Of a stretch of DNA of 6,464 nt, positions 1 through 6,393 are shown in pieces. The position numbers and the translations under genes are program-made. A model generated the notes under the pieces. The model was not told the DNA's origin, searched no databases, and saw only the letters and a program-made list of their open reading frames with translations. Within the stretch, counting starts at the first letter, position 1. Each line of letters starts with the position of its first letter. The DNA lies in NCBI GenBank assembly GCA_964481255.1, contig CAYZTZ010000173.1, positions 1 to 6,464 on the forward strand, given 5' to 3'. The DNA comes from UBA6911 sp964481255 (lineage in GTDB: Bacteria > Acidobacteriota > UBA6911).

Positions 1-28
1 AAAATGTGTTGGTATTAATCGCTCCGAT

Positions 29-58
29 TTGCTGGTGCCGAGCCCACAATTTTATAAA
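29..58 (+). promoter_or_regulatory. Candidate sigma70-type promoter for the CARF-RelE gene
   Basis: TTGCTG (29-34) and TATAAA (53-58) are separated by 18 bases and lie in an AT-rich patch just upstream of the gene at 101. Transcription would start near 65, leaving a leader of about 36 bases. The -35 box is a partial match, and the true promoter could lie upstream of the window if this gene is in an operon. Confidence 0.3.
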
Positions 59-84
59 TAGCGATCTTTTTCCGGGCAACATTT

Positions 85-90
85 AAGGAG
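85..90 (+). promoter_or_regulatory. Shine-Dalgarno AAGGAG for the CARF-RelE gene
   Basis: AAGGAG ends 10 bases before the ATG at 101. A second ATG at 93 in another frame runs only six codons before TAA, so the ATG at 101 is the productive start. Confidence 0.6.
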
Positions 91-100
91 ATATGAATTT

Positions 101-1162
101 ATGCGCACGATAATTGTCACTGTCGGTACGTCGTTGTTAAGCAACGCCAATCGCGATTTGGATGCCCGTAACCCTGATGAACAGCAACTGGCCAACTATC
201 TGCGACATACGAACCCTCAAAGGGCGGCCGCCGAAACGAATTCCCTCTCGCGGCTTATCATGGAAGGCGACAGCTTGATCTTTTTGCACTCCGAGACGGA
301 TGAAGGGAGGCAATGTGCGGAAGCATTGAGCAAGCACTATAATGCGCAGGGTTATCGTGCGCGCTTGCACAAAGTGCCGGATCTTACCTACGCTGAGAGC
401 CGGTTCAAGATGCGCGGCTTGCGCTCGCTGGTGGCGACGCTTATTGATCTGGTGCGCAGGGAGCGGCAACAGGGATGTCAACCGATTATGAATGCCACCG
501 GCGGCTTCAAAGCGGAAATCGTTTACGCCACGCTGGTAGGACTGCTTTTTGATGTGCCCGTTTATTACATCCACGAAGCTTTCCGCGACATCATCGAGAT
601 GCCGCCCGCCCCTATCGGCTGGGATTATTCGCTGCTTTCAGATCATGAAGACTTCTTCGAGTGGATTGAAACCGAGCTGAGGGCGACGGCGGATGTCGAA
701 GCAAGACTGCGCAACTTGCCTGCGGATCTTCGGTTGCTGCTCGCCGAGGAGGATGGATTCACGCTGCTCTCGCCTGCCGGCGAGGCGTTTTATGGGGCTT
801 ACCGAGAACGCCTGATTCAAGCCGAGTGCGTGCCCGTCCTGCTTTCCGCTCAGGCTTTGAACACCTACCGCGCTTGCGCTCCTGACGTGCGCAGATCATT
901 CGACCGCGCCCTCCATAAACTGAAGCTGGAGGAACTGCGGATCAGCGGAGCAGATCGCGTGCGCAACTGCGACTGCCTTGTCTTTCCCAAGGGACACCGC
1001 GACGAGCGTCTGTTCTTCTTTGTGGGTGAGGATGCGCGGGTGCGCGTATGCGAACTCGCCCGCCATAGCGATAAGAGTTATGAGCGACTGATGGATCGCG
1101 GAGTTCAGCGCGAGACCTACAAGGACTTTCAAGTGTGGAAAGCTGAAGCCGATCCGGCATGA
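101..1162 (+). CDS. CARF-domain effector with RelE-like mRNA interferase domain (Cami1-like), type III CRISPR ancillary protein
   Basis: Seen: residues 1-165 form a CARF (Rossmann-like) domain. The first strand leads to G9-T10-S11, and N131-ATGGFKAE-139 is the second signature loop; both are hallmarks of the APE2256 (TIGR02619)/Crn1-like CARF group. Residues about 195-245 look like a winged helix (LLAEEDGFTLLSPAGEAFYG). Residues about 248-346 follow RelE topology: helices 'SAQALNTYRA' and 'PDVRRSFDRALHKLK', then strands 'CLVFPKGHRDERLFFFV' and 'ARVRVCELARH', then 'DKSYERL'. By eye, R303 matches E. coli RelE R61, R321 or H322 matches R81, Y327 matches Y87, and K297/H299/R300 lie near K52/K54. 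Known: Cami1 is a CARF-RelE ribonuclease, activated by cyclic oligoadenylate from Cas10, that cuts mRNA on ribosomes. Inferred: this protein does the same in the cytoplasm. The CARF assignment is firm and the RelE assignment moderate. An uncharacterised C-terminal domain is the main alternative. No cas gene is visible nearby. Confidence 0.8.
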   Translation: MRTIIVTVGTSLLSNANRDLDARNPDEQQLANYLRHTNPQRAAAETNSLSRLIMEGDSLIFLHSETDEGRQCAEALSKHYNAQGYRARLHKVPDLTYAESRFKMRGLRSLVATLIDLVRRERQQGCQPIMNATGGFKAEIVYATLVGLLFDVPVYYIHEAFRDIIEMPPAPIGWDYSLLSDHEDFFEWIETELRATADVEARLRNLPADLRLLLAEEDGFTLLSPAGEAFYGAYRERLIQAECVPVLLSAQALNTYRACAPDVRRSFDRALHKLKLEELRISGADRVRNCDCLVFPKGHRDERLFFFVGEDARVRVCELARHSDKSYERLMDRGVQRETYKDFQVWKAEADPA

Positions 1163-1185
1163 CCCTTCTTCCCCCTTCTCCCCAT

Positions 1186-1211
1186 CGGCATCGGCGCTAA
1201 ACGCCGAGCCG
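1186..1211 (+). terminator. GC-rich hairpin after the CARF-RelE gene, weak terminator candidate
   Basis: CGGC-(A)-TCGGCG, loop CTAAA, CGCCGA-GCCG gives a 10-bp stem with one bulged A, starting 23 bases after the stop codon. It is followed by a C-run rather than a U-run, so it is not a canonical intrinsic terminator. With the C-rich tract just before it, it could mark a Rho-dependent end or act as a 3' stabilising stem. Confidence 0.3.
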
Positions 1212-1311
1212 CCCCCCCAACGCCTTCTTCCCGGAAGCAGGCGCCCCGCGCCGGCTATATGCCGCCGACGGGCTGCTTGCGACCCCCTTCCTGGGCGCGA
1301 AGACTTTTATC

Positions 1312-1339
1312 CTGAACTTGGAGTTTCGTCGTATATAAT
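1312..1339 (+). promoter_or_regulatory. Candidate promoter of the multi-propeller protein gene
   Basis: A perfect TATAAT stands at 1334-1339. The best-spaced -35 is the weak CTGAAC (1312-1317), 16 bases upstream; TTGGAG (1318-1323) is closer to consensus but only 10 bases away. The start point would be near 1346, giving a leader of about 130 bases before the ATG at 1479. The -10 box is persuasive; the -35 may be weak because an activator helps. Confidence 0.45.
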
Positions 1340-1345
1340 GATGAT

Positions 1346-1366
1346 TTCTCTTGGCAGGCAAGAGAA
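1346..1366 (+). promoter_or_regulatory. Inverted repeat at the predicted transcription start
   Basis: TTCTCTTG (1346-1353) and CAAGAGAA (1359-1366) are perfect 8-base inverted repeats around GCAGG. The dyad starts 7 bases after the TATAAT box, so it could be a repressor operator over +1 or a 5'-terminal hairpin that protects the mRNA. The symmetry is seen; the function is inferred. Confidence 0.35.
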
Positions 1367-1391
1367 CGACATAGGTTTGTCATACAATGCG

Positions 1392-1421
1392 GCGCCCCGG
1401 GACCTGGGTTCCCGGGGACGC
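1392..1421 (+). other. Strong GC hairpin in the 5' leader
   Basis: GCG-CCCCGGGA (1392-1402), a 7-base loop, and TCCCGGGG-(A)-CGC (1410-1421) form an 11-bp stem with one bulge. It lies 57 bases upstream of the ATG and does not contain the ribosome-binding site. A further CCCGGG (1449-1454) could compete with either arm. It may be a leader regulatory structure or a copy of an interspersed palindromic repeat. Confidence 0.4.
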
Positions 1422-1468
1422 AGACTTGCAGGTTAATTTCACCGTCGTCCCGGGCGGCGGTAAAGTGT

Positions 1469-1472
1469 GGAG
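1469..1472 (+). promoter_or_regulatory. Shine-Dalgarno GGAG that sets the start at 1479
   Basis: GGAG (within GTGGAGAG) ends 6 bases before the ATG at 1479. This favours ATG 1479 over the in-frame GTG at 1467, which overlaps this site. The ATG start also places the two arginines right at the signal-peptide N-terminus. Confidence 0.5.
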
Positions 1473-1478
1473 AGTCCT

Positions 1479-3876
1479 ATGCGTTTGAGGTTCCTGGTCC
1501 TTTTAGCATTCCCCCTGGCCCTACTCTGGGCGTCCTCCGCGTACGCCCAGAAGCGAGTGGTCGCCACCGTCAATCCGAACGCGGACGTGCTCAACGCGTG
1601 GGCGGATATCTATGATCCCTCAACGGGACGATTCACCCCGACCCACCCCATGAAAAGACCGCGCGAGGAGCATATCGCTGTGTCGTTGATCGGAGGGGAA
1701 GTCCTGATCGCCGGGGGATACGATAACCGCTACCTCAAGAACCTGGAGATGTTCGATCCGGCGACGTCGACCTTCGGAATCATCCTCGACAAGAACGGCG
1801 AGGAATTGAAAATGAATTCGTCCCGAAGCGGGGCGGCGGCCATCCGCCTTCCCGGAGGACGGGTCCTGATCGCCGGAGGATACAACGGTTCCTTCCTGAG
1901 CTCCGTGGAAATCTACGATCCGACGACCCGGTCCGTCACAACATCCTACAATTATATGAATGAGGCGCGGCAACACGCCACCATCACGGGCTTGAACGAC
2001 GGGAAAATCCTCGTGGCCGGAGGATTCAACGGCGGCTACCTCTTCTCGGCGGAGATCTATGACCCGACCACCAGCTCGTTCACGTCTACCGCGGGACAAC
2101 TGTCGAATGCGCGGGAGGGTCACACCGCGACCCTGCTTTCCGACGGGACGGTGCTTATCGTCGGCGGGTGCAATAATTCTCTGAGCGGCAACGTCATATG
2201 CGACGAGTTTGTCGCCCAGGCGGAACTTTATTATCCGGAGGCGGACGAGGAGGAGGGGGGCGACAACGAAAACTTCTACAGCGACGAGTTTGTGGATACC
2301 GGCGGAGTATTAAAGGATCCCCGCGCCGACCACACCGCGACGCTGCTGCCCGACGGAAGAGTCCTGATCGCCGGCGGAAGAAACGGCAGCGGCGCGCTGG
2401 CCACCGCCGAAATCTACGACCCATCCACGAAACTTTTTACGTCCACCGGCAGCCTGCACACCGCCCGTTACGGGCACACGGCGTCCGTTCTGCCGAACGG
2501 AAAGATCCTTGTGGCAGGCGGCTACAACGGCTCCTACCTGAATTCGGCGGAAATCTACGACCCGCAGACCGGCTCCTTCACGGTCGTCCCTTTCGCGATG
2601 TCCGCCGAGCGCTACCGGCACGCGGCCGTCAACTTGCCGGACGGAAGGATCCTGCTGGTCGGCGGCCAGAAATCCGATTTCCTGCTTTTCGACATCAACG
2701 ACCGGAGCACGTCCGATAACGTATCCCCCAATATCGTTTTTTCCCCGGATTCAAAGACCGGATTCGTCGCCTATACCGGGTCCGGAACCATCGCGGCGTT
2801 CTCGGCCGACACGGGAGAGGTGCTGGCGAAAATCAAGACCGGCGGTTTCCCGACATTCCTCACGCCGCTTCGCGACGGGAAGACTCTCGCCGTGCCTTCC
2901 GCCCTCGACAACAGAATTTTCATGATCCGGATGGATACGTTCTCGCTGGCCGAGACCTACAGCTTCACCGGGACATTCGGCTTCGGGAGCATCATCGAGC
3001 TTTCCCCCGACGGCCGTTACGGCTACATATCCTCGACGGGCTCGGGGGAAGTGATCAAATTCGACGTCTCCAGCGGAGCGGAGGTCGGCAGGCTGAGGAA
3101 CCTGCAGGCGCCCGCGCAGATCACGATCACCAGGGACGGCGCAACCCTCATGGTCGTGGACACGGCGGCGACGGCGGTCGTTTTCGCGGATTCGTCGTCC
3201 ATGACCGAAAAGTACAGAACGAAGCTGGCGGAGAAATACACGTGGGCCGCCTTCTCCATCTTCAACAAAGCCGTGCTGAACGCCGACGAGACCGTGGGCA
3301 TTATCGGGAGCCGGGATTTCAGCGCGGGTTCCGGCAACAGCACGCTGTTCCTGTTCGACCCGGCCACGGGAAAGCTCATCGACACCGACGGCGACGAGTC
3401 CGATTTGGATAAGGGCGGCGTCCTGTTTATAGGGAGCCAGCCGGGATACACCATTCTCCTGCCCACGGGACAGTACTGGCTTATTCTAAACCAGGACTCG
3501 GTTTCGATCATCCCCACTGCGTCGCCTGAGGACTTGACCAATGTCGCCAGCCCCTCCGTGTACCCCCTGGGTTCCGCGAATATCGTGACGTCTCCCGACT
3601 CCCGGTTCGCCTATTACACCTCGGCGGTCGCGGACAGGATCCTTCAGCTCGATATCGAAACGGAGGGAGTGGTCGGCTCCTACCTGGTGGGCGACGACCC
3701 CAACGAGAGCGAGGATCAGGCGTCCAGCCTGGGTGTCACGCCCGACGCCCGGACCATGGCCGTGCTTCTTTTCGCCAGCAATCAGCTGGATATACTAGCC
3801 GATTCAACGGTGCTCCGACAGACAAAGCTCATCAGCTATACCGATCAGTTCACCGGCCTCTCCCTGGTCAATCTGT
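1479..3876 (+). CDS. Secreted Kelch/YVTN multi-propeller protein, N-terminal part (broken by assembly gap)
   Basis: Starting at ATG 1479, the first 23 residues are a classical signal peptide (MRLR, then a hydrophobic stretch ending A-Y-A|Q), so the product is exported. Residues about 27-407 form a Kelch propeller with seven V/I-L-x-x-GG motifs (first bases at 1701, 1863, 2007, 2151, 2361, 2505, 2649), each followed by an 'AEIYDP'-like strand. Residues about 411-775 form a second propeller of seven or eight SPDG/YVTN-type units. A beta-sandwich-like module then begins (QFTGLSLVNL) and runs into the 100-N gap after 799 codons. The reading frame is open to the gap, and the residues read beyond it in this frame (to 4091) are spurious. 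The region after the gap reads as the same protein. Such propellers usually bind proteins or glycans; no ligand or catalytic site is evident. Acidic inserts suggest metal binding but do not prove it. Confidence 0.8.
1701..2666 (+). repeat. Kelch repeat array A (seven GG motifs)
   Basis: The GG-motif strands begin at 1701, 1863, 2007, 2151, 2361, 2505 and 2649. Four of the six intervals are exactly 144 bases (48 codons). The 210-base interval holds a 22-residue acidic insert and the 162-base interval a 6-residue insert. Repeat 7 is degenerate (GGQKSDFLLFD), which fits a blade closing the ring. Confidence 0.85.
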
Positions 3877-3976
3877 NNNNNNNNNNNNNNNNNNNNNNNN
3901 NNNNNNNNNNNNNNNNNNNNNNNNNNNNNNNNNNNNNNNNNNNNNNNNNNNNNNNNNNNNNNNNNNNNNNNNNNNN
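3877..3976. other. Assembly gap of 100 N
   Basis: Exactly 100 N is the conventional size for a gap of unknown length. It separates two open frames that are both open to the gap edge. To join them in frame the real length must be 2 modulo 3, which 100 is not. Confidence 0.97.
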
Positions 3977-6085
3977 GACTACCGCGAGCAGCTTCACGAT
4001 TTCATCATTCCCGAAATACCCGTGTCGGTCGGCACTTCCGCGCGGCTTATCTTCGTCAACCCGAATTACAACAAGTCGTTCTACGATGTGACGCACTACG
4101 CCACGGACGGGACCGTCATGCAGACGACCGAAGGCACGGGCATCAACGGGTCCATTCGTGAGACCAAACAGGTGTCGGATATCATCTCGACCTCCCAGGC
4201 CAATCAGGTGCTCCTCGTGGGCGGTTTCGATTCGACCGGGGAAAACCAATATGCCAGGACAGCGGACATCTTCAGCGTCAGTTCCAGGAACTTCAGCGCC
4301 ACCGGTTCCCTAATGGAAACCACGCGCTCCGGCCACACCGCTACGCGCCTGCCGAACAATAAAGTGCTTATTCTCGGGGGGAAAGACCATTTATCCAGGA
4401 TTCAGCGGACGTCGGTGCTTTACGAGCCGGCGACCGGCAAGTTCGTCCGCACCGGCGGGACCATGAAAACGGAGCGCTACCGTCACACAGCGACCCTGAT
4501 GGCGAACGGGAAAGTCTTGATCGCCGGCGGGCAGGGCTCCGCGTCTATCCACGCGACGGCTGAAATCTACAATCCCGTCGAGGACGCGTTCTCTCCCGTC
4601 GCCGCCCGCATGAGATCCGCGCGCGACGCGCACACGGCCACCCTGCTGTCCGACGGCCGAGTGCTGTTCGTCGGGGGCATCGACGGATACGGCATCTCGA
4701 GAACCGCGGAGATCTTCGATCCTTCGACGTCCGCGTTCCAGGAGACGGGCCGCCCCGCCTACGCGCGCGTGTTCCACACGGCGGTCCTGTTGCCCAGCGG
4801 GAAAGTGTTCGTCGCCGGCGGTTATAACGGCGGTGAGTATCTCCGCTCCACCGAGATCTATGATCCGCGGACAGGATCCTTCAGCCCTGCGTCGCCCATG
4901 ATCTCAGCCCGCATGGGCCATACCTGCACGCTTCTCAGCAACGGGACCGTTCTGATCGCGGGAGGACGAAATGCGTCCGGCGTTCTGGATACGGCCGAGA
5001 TCTACGACCCCGACGCCGATTATTTCTACCCCACCGACGGCCTGATGACCTACGCGCGCGTCTTTCACAGCGCCACGCTCATACCGGATCCCAGCGATCA
5101 CACGAGAGATAGAGTGCTGATCGCCGGCGGCCTGGGAGTCGACGTGGACGACGAGGACAACGACGACAACGAAGAGGAGCCCATTACGCGCAAGCAGGCG
5201 GAACTGTATGACCCCAACACCCAGCAGTTCGAGAAAACCACGGGGTCCATGACTTCCGCGCGCCAATGGCATACCGCGACTCTGATCGAGGCCGGGAACC
5301 AGGGTTACCTCCGTGTGACCTCCAAGAATGGTCTCCTCTTCACGGAAGTCTATAACAACGGAGGCGCCGACGCGGCGATCGACGGGGTCAACGTAGATAA
5401 ATTCAAGGGCGTCACCCGCGTTTATTCCCCCCAGTTTGTCATCGCGCCGCCCGCTTACGAGACATTGCTCAATGTCGTCAACGCGAACCCCGACAGCGAA
5501 GCCCTGGTGACGCTGACTCTGCGCGATCCCAAGGGGAATGTGCTTTCCTCTCCCGTGACGCGGATGCTCCCGAGAAATGCCCAGTGGAAAGGGAACCTCT
5601 GGGACATCTTTCAGAACGACCCCGGCCTCCTGGGCCGGACCGGCTGGCTGGAGGTTTCCAGCACCGCGGACCGCATCGTGGGGATCATTTCGCTGACGGA
5701 CACGAGCGAAAGCGAGGATCACAGGTTCCTCGCGAGTATCGAGCTTTCCGGGACGGCGCGGAGTGATTTCCTTTTCCCGTTTGTTTCCCAGACGGAAATT
5801 TATGAGACGTCTCTCGCCCTTTTGAACGCGGGGGACCAGTCGGCGAGCGTCAGGCTTGAACTCTGGGGGCCCTCCGGAACCCTGGAGGCGCTCTCCACTG
5901 TGACGCTGGCTCCGGGGGAGCGTCGCGCTGAAACGCTGGACGCTTTGTTCCCGGGGATCGGTTTTTTCGGCGTCGGCAATGTCCGGATGCAGTCGAGCCG
6001 ACCGCTTCACAGTTGCGGATTCTTATACGACCGGAAGCTGCGCTTTCTGTCTCCGCTGCCGCCGGTCCCTTACCCGGGGAAGTAG
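3977..6085 (+). CDS. Kelch multi-propeller protein, C-terminal part (continues from the gap)
   Basis: The frame is open from the first base after the gap (D-Y-R-E-Q-L...), with no signal peptide or convincing start. A possible GTG at 4022 lies inside a conserved module, so I read this as the remainder of the gene starting at 1479. Order: a beta-sandwich-like module (DFIIPEIP, then RLIFVN, about 3998-4170); a second Kelch propeller with GG motifs starting at 4208, 4364, 4514, 4661, 4805, 4949 and 5114; a degenerate eighth unit (ARQWHTATLIEAGNQG); then two tandem modules (ETLLNVVN at 5459-5482, ETSLALLN at 5804-5827). There are 702 codons after the gap. An acidic insert of about 16 residues (VDVDDEDNDDNEEEPI) lies in the last Kelch unit. 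No membrane anchor, LPXTG or sorting tail is seen; the protein ends in PPVPYPGK. Likely an extracellular or periplasmic binding or adhesion protein of unknown ligand. Confidence 0.8.
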   Translation, partial: DYREQLHDFIIPEIPVSVGTSARLIFVNPNYNKSFYDVTHYATDGTVMQTTEGTGINGSIRETKQVSDIISTSQANQVLLVGGFDSTGENQYARTADIFSVSSRNFSATGSLMETTRSGHTATRLPNNKVLILGGKDHLSRIQRTSVLYEPATGKFVRTGGTMKTERYRHTATLMANGKVLIAGGQGSASIHATAEIYNPVEDAFSPVAARMRSARDAHTATLLSDGRVLFVGGIDGYGISRTAEIFDPSTSAFQETGRPAYARVFHTAVLLPSGKVFVAGGYNGGEYLRSTEIYDPRTGSFSPASPMISARMGHTCTLLSNGTVLIAGGRNASGVLDTAEIYDPDADYFYPTDGLMTYARVFHSATLIPDPSDHTRDRVLIAGGLGVDVDDEDNDDNEEEPITRKQAELYDPNTQQFEKTTGSMTSARQWHTATLIEAGNQGYLRVTSKNGLLFTEVYNNGGADAAIDGVNVDKFKGVTRVYSPQFVIAPPAYETLLNVVNANPDSEALVTLTLRDPKGNVLSSPVTRMLPRNAQWKGNLWDIFQNDPGLLGRTGWLEVSSTADRIVGIISLTDTSESEDHRFLASIELSGTARSDFLFPFVSQTEIYETSLALLNAGDQSASVRLELWGPSGTLEALSTVTLAPGERRAETLDALFPGIGFFGVGNVRMQSSRPLHSCGFLYDRKLRFLSPLPPVPYPGK
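4208..5131 (+). repeat. Kelch repeat array C (seven GG motifs)
   Basis: GG-motif strands are at 4208, 4364, 4514, 4661, 4805, 4949 and 5114. The intervals are 156, 150, 147, 144, 144 and 165 bases. Units carry the 'AEIYDP...F..TG.M...R..HTATLL.NG.VLIAGG' pattern. This array is less regular than array A but shares the 48-codon core period. Confidence 0.85.
5456..6082 (+). repeat. Tandem C-terminal beta-sandwich-like modules
   Basis: Two related modules have equivalent landmarks 345 bases (115 codons) apart: YETLLNVVN at 5456 and YETSLALLN at 5801. Each is followed by an alternating-hydrophobic stretch (ALVTLTLRDPKGN; SVRLELWGPSGT) and a segment ending in WDIFQND or LDALFPG. They resemble Ig-like or adhesion-type folds often found at the ends of secreted proteins. 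The family name cannot be fixed by eye. Confidence 0.6.
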
Positions 6086-6087
6086 AA

Positions 6088-6393
6088 TTGGACCAGCTGT
6101 TCGGGGTGCTTGTATCCCTTCATCATGGCACGCCGCGGCACGGCGAATGGGTTGTCGCGTGCCTGCGGGGCGCATGGCCGAGACTGATCGGCGAAAAGCT
6201 GGCTTCGACCTGCCGGCCGGCGGCGTTCCAGGATTCGGATCTCACGATAGAGATAACGGACGGCGGTTGGGAAGAAGCCGCGAGGAGTGTCCAACCGGCG
6301 CTGCTCGACAAGCTTCGCGCGGCGACCGGCGGCCAGGTGCAAAGGATCTCATGGAGAGTCCCCGGGGCCGGCCGCCCTTCAACAAATGTGTGA
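6088..6393 (+). CDS. DUF721/DciA-like protein
   Basis: 101 residues from a TTG start. The family pattern is visible: an N-terminal helix (MDQLFGVLVSLHHG), then W30-PRLIGEKLASTCRP-44, then 'DLTIEITDGGW' with the conserved second tryptophan W61, a helix (EEAARSVQPALLDKLRAATG) and a final strand (VQRISWRV). Known: DUF721 includes DciA, which supports loading of the replicative helicase DnaB in bacteria lacking DnaC/DnaI; many short DUF721 proteins remain untested. Start choice: the frame can be extended to TTG 6013, but that would overlap the preceding gene by 73 bases. TTG 6088 lies two bases after the preceding TAG and has GGGGAAG (6076-6082) at 5 bases, suggesting translational coupling. GTG 6106 is a weaker alternative. 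The low-complexity tail (PGAGRPSTNV) runs into the repeat, which supplies the stop codon. Cytoplasmic. Confidence 0.75.
   Translation: MDQLFGVLVSLHHGTPRHGEWVVACLRGAWPRLIGEKLASTCRPAAFQDSDLTIEITDGGWEEAARSVQPALLDKLRAATGGQVQRISWRVPGAGRPSTNV

Larger units (their letters stand above)
1163..1466. other. Intergenic region with several GC-rich dyads, no gene seen
   Basis: No convincing reading frame is present. Bases 1163-1183 are almost purely pyrimidine (C-rich, G-poor), the composition favoured by Rho. AAGCAG (1235-1240) and CTGCTT (1273-1278) could close a larger GC-rich structure that contains short internal GC palindromes. The second half (from about 1310) is less GC-rich and carries the promoter and leader elements described separately. 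Confidence 0.6.

Noticed and set aside
93..113. Six-codon leader peptide (ATG at 93)
   Set aside because: It overlaps the main start and is poorly spaced from the Shine-Dalgarno site; no sign of an attenuation structure.
2198..2719. Sense-strand open frame of 173 codons in another frame
   Set aside because: Arg/Gly-rich shadow of Kelch array A with no domain pattern.
3977..4091. C-terminal tail of the N-terminal Kelch frame after the gap
   Set aside because: It is read out of frame because the gap length is arbitrary; the sequence is Ser/Thr/Arg-rich and unlike the rest of the protein.
4904..6010. Long antisense open frame (368 codons) opposite the Kelch C region
   Set aside because: It mirrors the sense propeller gene in GC-rich codons, has no recognisable domain or ribosome-binding site, and the sense strand encodes clear repeats.
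4022..6085. Independent gene starting at GTG 4022
   Set aside because: The frame is open upstream to the gap, and the bases before 4022 (DFIIPE) match a module seen again at 5765, so 4022 is internal.
6013..6087. Longer DciA-like protein from TTG 6013
   Set aside because: It would overlap the preceding gene by 73 bases, and the added residues do not belong to the DUF721 pattern.
1468..6361. Shared 10-mer TGGAGAGTCC near 1468 and 6352
   Set aside because: Too short and in different contexts (start region versus within the last gene); most likely chance.
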